64,000 bases of DNA from Allohahella sp002354735 (GCF_047946665.1 NZ_CP172312.1:3100001-3164000), one strand, 5' to 3'; shown: positions 1 to 13,917, counted from the first letter of the stretch. Notes: a model not told the origin generated them from the letters alone. Numbers and translations: made by a program.

Positions 1-2338
1 AGGTATCGGCCCATGCAGCGCTGTCGAAACAGCCATCAGCATCACGGAACAAGTCAGCAGTCTGATTACCGGCGCCATCATTGAAGATAAGATTTGCAGC
101 CGCCGTACCATCGGCAAACTGGAACTCGTAGATACCGTCACCGAGCGCTGTCGCCGGCACACCAGGCCACTCAACCGCAGGTGAAGGATCAGCATTCCAA
201 TAGTAAATATTGACCTCATTACCCCAAGCGGCAGGCTTCCGGAAGCGCACCGTCAGACCCGGCTCGAGACCAACTTCGACTGTCGAAGTCTCGGAGATCA
301 GCTTGGCACCCTTTGCCGACTCTGCGACCGCTCGAAACGTGAGCATCGCGCCTTCTTCCAGATCGTCAGCCGAGTACACCGCGCGGTATCTCAGCAAAGA
401 CTCACCGTCCACACCAACTCGATCTGGCACCGCATCAGTGGCGACAGTCTCGAACTCACCCGCAGCATTCTGCAGCTGAAGCTTCACGGCCGTCATCGGC
501 AGCACTGGCGCCTGGGCCCATTCAGCAATGACTGGAATCTCGAACCGGCCGCTAACCTTCCGGCTCTCATCCAGATTGATCGTGATCATTTCAGGTGCGG
601 CTGCGCTCACCTCAGTCTTGGCTCGGTAGATCGCTACGGACAGGGCAGGCATTTCAACGACTATTTCACCCGCAGCATCTGCCTCCAGCCTTTTACTGGT
701 GTCTGAACCGAAGACGCGATCATAGCGGTCACTCGTGCCCGCCAGAGACAGTTCCTTCGGCTCTGTCGACGTATTCATCACCACAAGGTATTCGTTAGGA
801 TCCTCCTGCCATACTCTCGAAAAGGCGAAGATACCTGGCTCGCTCGAAGCGCTTCGGACAAACATCTGGCCGTAACGCAAAGGCTTGTGACGATCCAGAA
901 TCTTTGCATAGGCGCGCAGCGTCCGATACATCGGGTGCTTGGTGGAAAAATTATTGTCGGCTGTCGTACTGTCGGTTCCAATCAGGTCGTCATCGTTGTA
1001 GCTCGCGACCTGCGAGGCAAACATGTCCTGTCTCGCATCCCCGTCACCGCCTGCACCGGTGAAACCCTGTTCGTCACCGTAGTACACCACTGGTACGCCG
1101 CGACCGAAGTAGTTCAGGGCATAAGCCATCTGCAAGCGCGCGAGATGCTGGGCATCGCTTTCGTCTGGAAATGCCCGCTGGATATCTCCGCCTATTCGAC
1201 CTACGTCATGGTTGCCAGTAAAGGTCATGAGACTGCTGGCATCACTATCCGCATCAGCGTACCAGTCATCTTCTCTGAAGAGTTCAGCCAGACGCTCCGT
1301 ACCGGCAGTTCCGGCAAATACGTCCTTGCTCGCGAAGTAGGCCCCAAAATCCAGCGCACTCTGCAGCTTGCCAGTGGTGGTATACCGCGATACCACCCGC
1401 GGACTGCCATCAAAGACTTCGCCGAACATGAAGAAGTCATCAATACCTTTGGAGGCGGCATAGGCCTTGATTTCTGGCGCCCACTGCTGCCAGAAACTCA
1501 GATCCACGTGCTTGACCGTATCCAGGCGGAAACCATCAATACCGAACTCCCTGATCCAGAACTTGAAGATTTCACCCATACCACTGACCACACGCGAGTC
1601 AGCCGTGTTGAGATCGTCGAGGCCATAGAAGTCGCCCAGAATGCTGGACTCGCCTGCAAAAGTACTGTCTCCGCGATTGTTGTAAACAGAAGGATCATTC
1701 AGCCAGTCAGGCGTCTTTGCATCCTCCAGGCCCGCAGGGACGAAGGGCGTATAGGCTGGATTACTTGTGTCGGTGTATGGACAGGTCGTCAGGCCCTCGA
1801 GCAGTTTCCCGTCAGGGTTGTGGCACTCATCGTAGGCGATAACATCGGCGGTATGATTAATAACGATGTCGAAGAACACCTTCATGCCTTTGCGATGGGC
1901 ATGCTTGATGAACGCAGCCAGCTCCTTATTGGTGCCGAGATGCGGATCAACCGTCGTGTAATCGAGCGTCCAGTAGCCGTGATAGCCCGCGCTGCCTGGT
2001 TGGGTAGGGCGATTCTTGAAAATAGGCGTCATCCAGATCGACGTGACGCCCATGTTCTTGAGATAGTCGAGCTTGTTGTACAGACCTCTCAGGTCACCAC
2101 CGTGGAAGTAGTTTGCATCAGTCGGATCCAAGCCGCTGACTTCTTTATCAGCTGCCAGGCCGCCGGTGTCGTTGGCTGGATCGCCGTTACTGAAGCGATC
2201 AGGGATAACGAAATAGAAGATCTCATCCTGTATTGGCCGCTCCTTGCAAGCAGTCAGTACTGAAAGTGCGAGAAATACGAGCGCAGCAGCTTTGAGTTTA
2301 GCGGCGTGCCATTGGAGGATATGGAGAAGGATTCCCAT
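1..2338 (-). CDS. Secreted GH13 alpha-amylase lipoprotein with C-terminal starch-binding module (3' end outside window)
   Basis: An open frame runs from ATG at 2338 off the left edge, giving about 779 visible residues. The N-terminus is a lipoprotein signal peptide with lipobox LTAC (Cys31), so the enzyme is probably anchored in the envelope. The catalytic barrel shows all four GH13 regions: DIVINH (157-162), GFRLDTVKH with nucleophile Asp273, FGEVF with acid/base Glu307, and TGNHD ending at Asp378. After an Ig-like or linker segment, the last visible 80 residues (IYYWN...WPGVPA...FNDGAGNQT) resemble the CBM26-type starch-binding module. The family hydrolyses alpha-1,4-glucan linkages in starch or maltodextrin. 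A second in-frame ATG lies at 2344, but AGGA sits eight bases before 2338, which favours that start. No maltose-uptake genes are visible nearby. Family assignment is firm; exact substrate is inferred. Confidence 0.88.
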   Translation of the reverse strand, partial: MGILLHILQWHAAKLKAAALVFLALSVLTACKERPIQDEIFYFVIPDRFSNGDPANDTGGLAADKEVSGLDPTDANYFHGGDLRGLYNKLDYLKNMGVTSIWMTPIFKNRPTQPGSAGYHGYWTLDYTTVDPHLGTNKELAAFIKHAHRKGMKVFFDIVINHTADVIAYDECHNPDGKLLEGLTTCPYTDTSNPAYTPFVPAGLEDAKTPDWLNDPSVYNNRGDSTFAGESSILGDFYGLDDLNTADSRVVSGMGEIFKFWIREFGIDGFRLDTVKHVDLSFWQQWAPEIKAYAASKGIDDFFMFGEVFDGSPRVVSRYTTTGKLQSALDFGAYFASKDVFAGTAGTERLAELFREDDWYADADSDASSLMTFTGNHDVGRIGGDIQRAFPDESDAQHLARLQMAYALNYFGRGVPVVYYGDEQGFTGAGGDGDARQDMFASQVASYNDDDLIGTDSTTADNNFSTKHPMYRTLRAYAKILDRHKPLRYGQMFVRSASSEPGIFAFSRVWQEDPNEYLVVMNTSTEPKELSLAGTSDRYDRVFGSDTSKRLEADAAGEIVVEMPALSVAIYRAKTEVSAAAPEMITINLDESRKVSGRFEIPVIAEWAQAPVLPMTAVKLQLQNAAGEFETVATDAVPDRVGVDGESLLRYRAVYSADDLEEGAMLTFRAVAESAKGAKLISETSTVEVGLEPGLTVRFRKPAAWGNEVNIYYWNADPSPAVEWPGVPATALGDGIYEFQFADGTAAANLIFNDGAGNQTADLFRDADGCFDSAAWADT

Positions 2339-2344
2339 GAGCAT

Positions 2345-2374
2345 GATCCTGACATTGTTGTTTTAATCAGGATC
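2345..2374 (-). promoter_or_regulatory. Inverted repeat covering the amylase ribosome-binding site
   Basis: Two perfect 8-base arms (GATCCTGA at 2345-2352 and TCAGGATC at 2367-2374) enclose a 14-base AT-rich loop just before the amylase start. In the mRNA the 3' arm contains the AGGA used as Shine-Dalgarno site. The element could sequester the site in RNA or act as a DNA operator. The symmetry is directly visible; the function is inference. Confidence 0.45.
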
Positions 2375-2574
2375 TCCCACGGAGGAAAGATACACATCCC
2401 ACTACCCGTAAGTTTTGAGGGCGTAGCTTACCGGCGTAGATGGTTTTCGAATGCTCGACTGCGGAACTGCAAGTGTGATCTCTGCCAAATATCCACGGAC
2501 TGAAGATCAATATCAGCGTCAAACCGCCCTAACGCCAAACTGCCGAAAGGAATGCTGAAGCTTATTAAAGCGCA

Positions 2575-2609
2575 TAAAAAAAGCCCCGCTGCGTTCGCAG
2601 CGGGGCTTT
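2575..2609 (-). terminator. Intrinsic terminator of the rRNA operon
   Basis: A GC-rich hairpin (AAGCCCCGCTGC pairing with GCAGCGGGGCTT, small loop) is followed on the minus strand by seven T residues. It lies ten bases after the 5S gene, where the rRNA operon should end. On the plus strand it is not followed by a T run, so it should act mainly in the rRNA direction. Confidence 0.9.
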
Positions 2610-2618
2610 CGGTGTAGA

Positions 2619-2737
2619 TGCCTGACAACGACCTACTCTCGCATGGGCAAGTGCCACACTACCATCGGCGCTGGACGGTTTCACTACTGAGTTCGGAATG
2701 GATTCAGGTGGTTCACGTCCGCCATGATCATCAGGCA
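2619..2737 (-). rRNA. rrf: 5S ribosomal RNA
   Basis: The RNA starts TGCCTGATGATC and ends GTCAGGCA, and these ends pair as expected for 5S helix I. Conserved internal blocks such as CCGAACTCAG, AGTGAAAC and CGCCGATGGTAGTGTGG are present. The length is 119 bases, usual for proteobacterial 5S rRNA. It is the last gene of the operon, followed directly by the terminator. Confidence 0.95.
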
Positions 2738-2760
2738 AAACTGGTTGCCTCCGTAGAGGC

Positions 2761-2862
2761 TGTTGTCGGAATGACCGGTACAGAATCGCCGTGCATACAT
2801 CCATGTAGGCTCCCTCTGCCATCCATGGCAGAGGACGTTCTGTACCAGTCTTTCCGACAACA
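2761..2862 (-). repeat. Long inverted repeat in the 23S-5S spacer
   Basis: Two 25-base arms, 2761-2785 and 2838-2862, are inverted copies with 23 of 25 positions matching. A second perfect 8-bp hairpin (CTCTGCCA/TGGCAGAG, 2814-2833) lies in the loop. In the rRNA precursor this would form a long stem, possibly an RNase III-type processing site. The spacer between 23S and 5S is about 270 bases and holds no gene. Confidence 0.6.
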
Positions 2863-3009
2863 CCCTGGCTGCGATGATCGACGCAACCAGAGCGGTGTTT
2901 GGTGTCTTCAACAATTAGACAAGCTGTGTAGTTGTACCAGGTGCTTGCGCAGTCGCAATACCTGTTTGTGTCAGAGAAAATCTGACCGCCTTTGCTTTGG
3001 CGTTATATA

Positions 3010-5875
<2,866 letters not shown>

Positions 5876-6086
5876 TATATAACCCAAAACAAACGCATCC
5901 TTTACAGAACACCTTGCTACAGGTCATTCGTCATTGCTGATTCTCTGCTGACACAAACACGATGTATTGTATTGCTACAATCTATCGCCGGTATTGCGTC
6001 TGAGTACAACTACAGTAAAACTCCGCGTGAATCTCATCTGACCAAAGTCAGAATTATCCACTCGTTGTTTACTTCAGCTTGTCCAA

Positions 6087-6100
6087 ATTGTTAAAGAGCA
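6087..6100 (-). promoter_or_regulatory. Spacer boxA antitermination element
   Basis: On the minus strand the sequence TGCTCTTTAACAAT lies in the spacer between tRNA-Ala and 23S. It is the boxA motif bound by NusB-NusE in ribosomal antitermination complexes. The spacer (5876-6183, about 308 bases) otherwise holds only processing sequences; I see no gene in it. Confidence 0.8.
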
Positions 6101-6183
6101 TCAACCCGTGGGTTGACCAAAGAAGCCATCAGCTGCTTTGGTCAAACCAGTGGTTGTCGTAGTGTTCAAGAGTATTGCAGTAA

Positions 6184-6259
6184 TGGTGGAGCTATGCGGG
6201 ATCGAACCGCAGACCTCTTGGATGCAAACCAAGCGCTCTCCCAGCTGAGCTATAGCCCC
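6184..6259 (-). tRNA. tRNA-Ala (anticodon TGC)
   Basis: The 76-base gene starts GGGGCTATAGCTCAGC and ends with encoded CCA. The anticodon stem CTTGG/CCAAG holds the loop TTTGCAT, giving anticodon TGC. The T-arm GGTTCGATCCC is canonical. It lies second in the 16S-23S spacer, the standard place. Confidence 0.97.
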
Positions 6260-6350
6260 TAACTTGTCTTGGCTTCCGAAGAAACACAAAAGCAAACAGG
6301 TAGGTAACTGACTGAGGAACGTTGGGCCAGAATTTTACAAATCGAGGCGG

Positions 6351-6388
6351 CGTGCTGCGATGCATAGCCTGCTATGTGAGCAGCGCGC
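6351..6388 (-). other. Hairpin between the two spacer tRNAs
   Basis: CATAG (6363-6367) and CTATG (6372-6376) pair around a 4-base loop, and an outer GCTGC/GCAGC pair extends the stem with an internal bulge. It lies between tRNA-Ile and tRNA-Ala in the precursor and may help processing. There is no T run, so it is not a terminator. Confidence 0.35.
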
Positions 6389-6409
6389 CAACGAAGAGTT
6401 GCGGAATTC

Positions 6410-6486
<77 letters not shown>

Positions 6487-6586
6487 AGAACTGTCCAGGC
6501 CTTTCACTCGTCAGACCATCTCTTGAAGTACGACTATATCAAGCAATTTGTTGTGGGTACTTAACCGGCACTGACTGACGTGCGTT

Positions 6587-8120
<1,534 letters not shown>

Positions 8121-8247
8121 TAAATCATCAAAACTAAATAACTTCATCAATGGCAAGTTTAAAACTACTGAATTGCTTCAGTGTTTACCTTGACCATTCT
8201 TATCAGAACAGTACCGGTAAGCACCCACACAAATTGCTTGATATCTA

Positions 8248-8258
8248 TGTTAAAGAGC
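8248..8258 (-). promoter_or_regulatory. rRNA leader boxA
   Basis: The minus strand reads GCTCTTTAACA followed a little later by AATTTGTGTGGG. This matches the boxA-boxC layout of gammaproteobacterial rRNA leaders, where Nus factors assemble to prevent Rho termination. It lies about 130 bases before the 16S start and 40-50 bases after the predicted P2 start. Confidence 0.85.
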
Positions 8259-8306
8259 GGTCTTCTTGGCGTCCGGTGTTTCGTGTTCGCCTTGAAGAGG
8301 AGCGCA

Positions 8307-8376
8307 ATTCTACGCTTCTGGGCGTCCAAGTCAACAGTGTAATCGAAAAATTTTTAACTTATTTTTCGAGGCTTGT
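8307..8376 (-). promoter_or_regulatory. rRNA promoter P2 with UP element
   Basis: On the minus strand, -35 TTGACT (8329-8334) and -10 TAGAAT (8307-8312) are separated by 16 bases. A GC-rich discriminator (TGCGCTCC) follows, as in promoters under stringent control. Upstream, 8341-8376 is very A/T-rich (AAAAATAAG, TTAAAAATTTTTCG), like an UP element for the RNA polymerase alpha subunit. The start would be near 8300. Confidence 0.85.
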
Positions 8377-8410
8377 CTTGGGCGCATTTCACTAACTTTG
8401 ACCGGCCAAT

Positions 8411-8439
8411 ATTATAGCGCAGTATCGGCGACGTGGCGA
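8411..8439 (-). promoter_or_regulatory. rRNA promoter P1 (candidate)
   Basis: A perfect -10 TATAAT (8411-8416) lies 17 bases from a -35-like TCGCCA (8434-8439, four of six consensus positions). It is about 105 bp upstream of P2, similar to the tandem P1/P2 arrangement of enterobacterial rRNA operons. Confidence 0.6.
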
Positions 8440-8478
8440 CAGTTTCTATAGTTGGCTTTGGTTGGGCGTCTTTCGAGC

Positions 8479-8559
8479 GTGCTGGTGCTGGTGCTGGTGC
8501 TGGTGCTGGTGCTGGTGCTGGTGCTGGTGCTGGTGCTGGTGCTGGTGCTGGTGCTGGTG
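8479..8559. repeat. Perfect hexanucleotide tandem repeat, GTGCTG x 13.5
   Basis: GTGCTG is repeated 13 times without a mismatch from 8479 to 8556, plus half a unit. It lies between the end of pssA and rRNA promoter P1. Such perfect short arrays change length by slippage. The plus-strand frame through it would give Leu-Val repeats, but that frame lies antisense to pssA and lacks coding signs, so I treat the array as noncoding. Confidence 0.95.
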
Positions 8560-8583
8560 AGTGTAAGACCTACCTCCAGGAGC

Positions 8584-8611
8584 CGCACCAGCAGAAGTAG
8601 CTGCTGGTGCG
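8584..8611 (-). other. Strong hairpin after pssA
   Basis: A perfect 11-bp stem (CGCACCAGCAG pairing with CTGCTGGTGCG) has a 6-base loop, about 30 bases after the pssA stop. No T run follows on either strand, so it may stabilise the mRNA 3' end or support Rho-dependent ending. The arm contains the same CACCAG unit as the neighbouring tandem array. Confidence 0.6.
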
Positions 8612-8642
8612 ACGGAAGTAGGCCATCTTCGTTAGTTTTACT

Positions 8643-9431
8643 CTACGACTTCCCAATCCTGCGCTTCAGCGAAATAACTGGCCCAGACAGTGTGTATAGC
8701 AGGAAAGTGAGGAATAAGATCTGCGCGGGGGCGACAGCTATGAGCGCGAAAAGCCCAACGATGATGAGCACGTTTACAAATGGCACTCGCCCTTTCAAGT
8801 CGAGGTCCTTGAAGCTGTAGTACAGCACGTTACTCACCATCAGAGCACCAGCAGCGGCGACAACAATTGCCGCAACCCCAGTTAGCGTTGGCGACACCTC
8901 ACTGCGGTGGAAGACCCATACCATGCCTGCCACGATTGCGGCGGCTGATGGACTGGGCAAACCCACGAAGTAACGCTTGTCGGTGGAGCCAATCTGAGTA
9001 TTGAATCGCGCAAGGCGAAGCGCTGCGCCCGCGACGTAGATGAAGGCGGCAATCCACCCCAGTTTTCCAAGGTCGGAAAGCACCCAGGAGAACGCAACCA
9101 GTGCAGGTGCGACACCGAAGGCCACCATATCAGACAGACTGTCGTATTCGGCGCCGAAGGCGCTTTGAGTATTCGTCATCCTGGCAACACGGCCGTCGAG
9201 GCCATCCAGCACCATGGACACAAAGATAGCGATTGCTGCATTCTCGAAGTGGCCGTTCATACCGGCAACGATGGCGTAGAAGCCTGAGAATAGCGAAGCA
9301 GTCGTTAGGAGGTTTGGTAACAGATACACGCCACGGCGGCGAGATTTTACTTCGGAAACTTCGTCAGGATCACTTTCATTCTTCACCGAAGGATCTATCG
9401 GCTGATCTTCTGGCGTTCCTTTGGCAGACAT
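8643..9431 (-). CDS. pssA: CDP-diacylglycerol-serine O-phosphatidyltransferase
   Basis: This 262-residue membrane protein transfers serine to CDP-diacylglycerol, making phosphatidylserine, the precursor of phosphatidylethanolamine. It carries the complete CDP-alcohol phosphotransferase motif: D-GL-DG-RV-AR, eight residues, G-AEY-D-SLS-D, around residues 76-101. About seven hydrophobic segments follow a charged cytosolic N-terminus of some 34 residues. It belongs to the integral-membrane (Bacillus/Pseudomonas) type, not the peripheral E. coli PssA type. It is the last gene after ilvB-ilvN-ilvC, separated from ilvC by 82 bases with a hairpin, an order known from Pseudomonas. Confidence 0.93.
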   Translation of the reverse strand: MSAKGTPEDQPIDPSVKNESDPDEVSEVKSRRRGVYLLPNLLTTASLFSGFYAIVAGMNGHFENAAIAIFVSMVLDGLDGRVARMTNTQSAFGAEYDSLSDMVAFGVAPALVAFSWVLSDLGKLGWIAAFIYVAGAALRLARFNTQIGSTDKRYFVGLPSPSAAAIVAGMVWVFHRSEVSPTLTGVAAIVVAAAGALMVSNVLYYSFKDLDLKGRVPFVNVLIIVGLFALIAVAPAQILFLTFLLYTLSGPVISLKRRIGKS

Positions 9432-9466
9432 AGGCTTATTCGTCCCTAATCGAGGCTTGAACCACT

Positions 9467-9494
9467 GCCCACCCGCTCAAGGCGAGGGGTGGGC
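9467..9494 (-). other. Hairpin between ilvC and pssA
   Basis: GCCCACCC (9467-9474) and GGGTGGGC (9487-9494) can form an 8-bp GC-rich stem with a 12-base loop. There is no T run. It could partly uncouple pssA from the ilv genes or mark an RNA processing point; this is inference. Confidence 0.45.
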
Positions 9495-9513
9495 TACAGG
9501 ACACAGCCTAGTG

Positions 9514-10533
<1,020 letters not shown>

Positions 10534-10573
10534 TTACTCCTCTGTACTGATTGTCAAAAGTGGTTTTTCGCCG

Positions 10574-11065
10574 CTAGAGCGACAGTGTCTTTTCACCGCG
10601 TGCGACACCTGAGACGCCTGAGCGGACGACTTCGATGACGGATGCCGCGCCGATGGCCTGGATAAAGGCGTCGAGCTTGTCGCTGTCGCCGACGAGCTGC
10701 ACGGTATAGACCGTACTGGTCACGTCGACGATCTGACCGCGGAAGATGTCGGTCACGCGCTTGATTTCGGCTCTGTGCGAGCCGGTCGCCTTCATCTTGA
10801 TGAGCATCAGCTCACGCTCGATGTGAGCGCCTTCCGTCAGGTCGACGATCTTGACCACTTCAATCAGCTTGTTGAGCTGCTTGGTGATCTGCTCGATGAC
10901 CTTGTCCGACCCTGCGGTGGTAACTGTAAGACGCGACAGTGTCGGGTCTTCGGTCGCAGCTACGGTCAGGGTTTCGATGTTGTAGTTGCGCTGTGAGAAC
11001 AGACCGACGACTCGCGAGAGCGCGCCGGGTTCGTTTTCGAGCAGCATTGCCAATATTCTGCGCAT
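10574..11065 (-). CDS. ilvN: Acetolactate synthase small (regulatory) subunit
   Basis: The 163-residue protein is the regulatory partner of the catalytic subunit encoded just upstream and mediates feedback inhibition by valine. The N-terminal ACT domain is plain: LLENEPGALSRVVGLFSQRN and YNIETLTVAATEDP. A C-terminal domain typical of IlvH/IlvN follows. Only four bases separate it from the ilvB stop, so translation is probably coupled. It could equally be named ilvH. Confidence 0.95.
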   Translation of the reverse strand: MRRILAMLLENEPGALSRVVGLFSQRNYNIETLTVAATEDPTLSRLTVTTAGSDKVIEQITKQLNKLIEVVKIVDLTEGAHIERELMLIKMKATGSHRAEIKRVTDIFRGQIVDVTSTVYTVQLVGDSDKLDAFIQAIGAASVIEVVRSGVSGVARGEKTLSL

Positions 11066-11069
11066 CCGG

Positions 11070-12794
11070 CTACACCCTCTCCGTCTTGCTGAGCCACATA
11101 TCTTTCATAGCGCCACGTGCAATCTGCATTGGATAGACGTGCTCTTCGGGATCGACATAAATGTCGACGAATACGAGCTTGTCTTTCATCGCAAAGGCCT
11201 GTTCGAGACCGGCTTCAAGCTCGCTGGCTTTGCGAATCGTAATACCTTCATGGCCGTAGGCTCGCGCCAGCGCCATGAAATCCGGCAGAGACTCCATGTA
11301 GGAGTGGGAGTGCCGAGCCTCGTAGTTCATGTCCTGCCACTGCTTGACCATGCCGAGACGCTGATTATTGATATTGATGATCTTGACGGGCAGATCGAAC
11401 TGCTTACAGGTCGAGAGCTCTTGAATATTCATCTGGATGCTGCCCTCGCCGGTAACGCAGGCTACTTCGGCATCGGGATAGTGCAGTTTGATACCCATTG
11501 CTGCAGGGAGACCAAAGCCCATGGTGCCGAGACCACCACTGTTGATCCAGCGGTTTGGTTTGTCGAAGCCATAATACTGGGCGGCGAACATCTGGTGCTG
11601 ACCCACGTCAGACGTGATATAGGCATCACCTTTAGTGACCTTGTGCAACATCTGTATGGCGTACTGTGGCTTGATAATTTCGCCAACCTGCTCAACGAAA
11701 CGACCGCCATGATGCTTACGCCAGGTATCGATCTGCTTCCACCAGGCTGCCAGTGCGTCCTTGTCCTTGTGTGGACCGACTTCCTTGAGTGCCTCGAGCA
11801 TGTCAGGGATAACGGAGGACAGCGGGCCGACAATCGGCACATCGACCTGAACTGTCTTTGAAATCGATGCTGGGTCGATGTCGACGTGGACGATCCTGGC
11901 GCCGGGACAGAACTTTTCTGTGCCGTTGGTCACGCGATCATCGAAGCGGACACCTAGCGCAAGGACGAGATCGCTGTTATGCATGGTCATGTTGGCTTCA
12001 TAGCTGCCGTGCATACCAAGCATGCCGAGCGCCTGACGGTCACTGGCGGGATAACAGCCGAGCCCCATGAGCGTCTGCACGATTGGGACGTTCAACTCAC
12101 GCACCAGTCGGACCAGCAGTTCGCTCGACTTGCCCAGGATAACGCCACCGCCGGCGTAGACAACGGGACGGCGGGCGCTTTGTAGCATCTCCATGGCCTT
12201 ACGAATTTGCCCGGCATGACCTTTGGTCGGCGGCGAGTAAGATCGCAGCTTGATTCGCTTCGGATATTCGTAGGCGAACTTTTCATTCGGCGTCGTCATA
12301 TCCTTGGGAATATCGACTACCACAGGACCAGGACGGCCCGTCTGAGCCAGATGGAAGGCCTTCTTCAGGACCATCGGGATTTCTTCGGGACTACGCACAC
12401 TCAGGTTATGCTTAACGATGGGGCGCGAAACACCCATCATGTCAGTTTCCTGGAACGCGTCCTCACCGATCAGGTGAGAGGCTACCTGGCCGCAGAGCAC
12501 GACCATTGGAATCGAATCCATATAGGCAGTGGCGATACCGGTGATGGTATTCGTTGCGCCAGGGCCGGAGGTCACGAGCACGCAACCCGCCTTGCCAGAT
12601 GCCCGCGCATAGCCGTCGGCCATGTGCGTGGCCGCCTGTTCGTGCCGCACCAGGATATGCTTGACCTTATCCTGCCTGAAGATCGCATCGTAGATGTGCA
12701 GGGCAGCTCCACCTGGGTAGCCGTAGATATATTCGATACCTTCGTCCTGCAGGAAGCGGACGATCATATCGGCGCCAGACAACATTTCTGCCAT
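11070..12794 (-). CDS. ilvB: Acetolactate synthase large (catalytic) subunit
   Basis: The 574-residue thiamine-diphosphate enzyme condenses pyruvate with pyruvate or 2-oxobutyrate, the first common step of branched-chain amino acid synthesis. It shows the N-terminal PYR domain ([15 protein letters not shown] with catalytic Glu in [16 protein letters not shown]), the central FAD-binding domain, and the C-terminal ThDP motif starting GEGSIQMN and ending [11 protein letters not shown] at 12794 is preceded by AGAGGA with good spacing. It is first of ilvB-ilvN-ilvC-pssA. No leucine/valine-rich leader peptide with attenuator is evident upstream. Could also be called ilvI. Confidence 0.95.
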   Translation of the reverse strand: MAEMLSGADMIVRFLQDEGIEYIYGYPGGAALHIYDAIFRQDKVKHILVRHEQAATHMADGYARASGKAGCVLVTSGPGATNTITGIATAYMDSIPMVVLCGQVASHLIGEDAFQETDMMGVSRPIVKHNLSVRSPEEIPMVLKKAFHLAQTGRPGPVVVDIPKDMTTPNEKFAYEYPKRIKLRSYSPPTKGHAGQIRKAMEMLQSARRPVVYAGGGVILGKSSELLVRLVRELNVPIVQTLMGLGCYPASDRQALGMLGMHGSYEANMTMHNSDLVLALGVRFDDRVTNGTEKFCPGARIVHVDIDPASISKTVQVDVPIVGPLSSVIPDMLEALKEVGPHKDKDALAAWWKQIDTWRKHHGGRFVEQVGEIIKPQYAIQMLHKVTKGDAYITSDVGQHQMFAAQYYGFDKPNRWINSGGLGTMGFGLPAAMGIKLHYPDAEVACVTGEGSIQMNIQELSTCKQFDLPVKIININNQRLGMVKQWQDMNYEARHSHSYMESLPDFMALARAYGHEGITIRKASELEAGLEQAFAMKDKLVFVDIYVDPEEHVYPMQIARGAMKDMWLSKTERV

Positions 12795-13346
12795 CTTGGT
12801 TTCCTCTAATGAAAGTGTGTCTCAGTGGCCGAAGCCATTCGTTTCACTGTCAGCGGCAATTGCTGGTGGGCTTTACAAGCGTCAGAATTGTTACTGTCTG
12901 CCAAATCAGGCACAGGTCAGCCTAACATCGCTGCCTGAAGCACTCAGCCGACACCGTGAGTGAATCGACTGTTGCCACACGCAGGACTCCCGACAAACCT
13001 TGAATCTGTCGAGTTCCCTACGCGACTGCCAGTTCGGCATTTTGCGGAAGACCATAAGTTCAGATAGCTTTGATCTTGAGATGTGTGGTCGGCAGCACGC
13101 GTTTAGAGGCAGATTGTGTCCGCCGGAAACCGACTACCGAGCAATGTGTAATTCTGCCAGCTGAATTTCCACAGTCAAGTCTGACGTGGTGTTAATTGGC
13201 CCACAATTCCGTAATTAAGCGTTAAAGCGGTCGCAATTACCCTTCTTCAGCGCATGGCGGCGGGTCAAACACTGACCTATGCTGAGTTGATATCAACATC
13301 GTTACGGTCGTTGTCACGACACCACATCTTGCAGGAGGATTCCGGA
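12795..13346. other. Divergent intergenic region between ilvB and the DUF4124 gene
   Basis: About 550 bases without a convincing gene. It must hold the ilvB promoter and that of the DUF4124 gene, but no pair of good -35 and -10 hexamers stands out on either strand. A TTGATATCAA palindrome lies near 13286. The frame that extends the DUF4124 gene upstream to 13254 lacks a ribosome-binding site and is probably untranslated. Confidence 0.5.
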
Positions 13347-13868
13347 ATGAGGCCATTTTCGAGCCAGACTCTCGGACAAAAGTTTCGGATGATAGGCATT
13401 TTGATGAGTGCCGCGGCTCTTTGCAGCGCCCCGTCAGCGATGGCTGGCAGCGTGTACAAGTGGACCGACGAGAATGGCGTCACCCACTACTCGGACAAGA
13501 AGCCTTCCAAGGATGCTGAAAAGATGAAGGTGGGCACGACTGCAAGTAAGCCTGCCAATCAGGAGAGCCAGTCAGGAGAGGGTGACGGTGCCTACACGGT
13601 GAAGCCCGAACTGCAGTCGCAAATTGATGCGCTGGAGAAGAAACAGCAGATCGATGAGGTGCAGTCAAAGATAGATGCCGAAACCACAGAGGCCATGAAC
13701 AAGAAGCAGGCTCGCTGTGAGGCTCTGCGGGGTAACATGAAGACGATTCAGGAGAACGCTCGAATCCAGGTCGAGGAAGAAGGCGAGCGGCGCTATCTGA
13801 CTGCAGAAGAGATCGTGGAAAAGCGTGCGAAGATCGCCACTGATCTTCAGGAAAACTGCAGCGAATAG
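13347..13868 (+). CDS. Exported DUF4124-domain protein with coiled-coil tail
   Basis: The 173-residue product starts at ATG 13347, chosen because AGGAGG lies nine bases upstream; a longer frame from 13254 has no such site. A signal peptide ends near SAMAGS. The mature part begins with the DUF4124 signature VYKWTDENGVTHYSDKKP. The rest is charged and helical (Glu, Lys and Gln rich), probably coiled coil, with two cysteines (in QARCEAL and ENCSE) that could form a disulfide in the periplasm. DUF4124 proteins are common envelope proteins of unknown function in gammaproteobacteria. It is convergent with clpB, with a hairpin between them. Confidence 0.8.
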   Translation: MRPFSSQTLGQKFRMIGILMSAAALCSAPSAMAGSVYKWTDENGVTHYSDKKPSKDAEKMKVGTTASKPANQESQSGEGDGAYTVKPELQSQIDALEKKQQIDEVQSKIDAETTEAMNKKQARCEALRGNMKTIQENARIQVEEEGERRYLTAEEIVEKRAKIATDLQENCSE

Positions 13869-13877
13869 CGTTCAGGC

Positions 13878-13906
13878 GACAGACCGGCGCATCGCACCGG
13901 TCTGTC
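13878..13906. terminator. Hairpin between convergent DUF4124 gene and clpB
   Basis: A perfect 10-bp stem GACAGACCGG/CCGGTCTGTC with a 9-base loop lies between the two stop codons. T runs are poor on both sides, so its strength as an intrinsic terminator is uncertain. Its position suggests it protects the 3' end of one or both mRNAs. Confidence 0.55.
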
Positions 13907-13917
13907 CAGTGCCTTCG

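Noticed and set aside
887..2263. 458-residue plus-strand frame
   Set aside because: It is antisense to the alpha-amylase, whose minus-strand frame has all GH13 motifs.
8452..8820. Plus-strand frame with a long Leu-Val repeat
   Set aside because: It results from the GTGCTG array and then runs antisense through pssA; no ribosome-binding site or family match.
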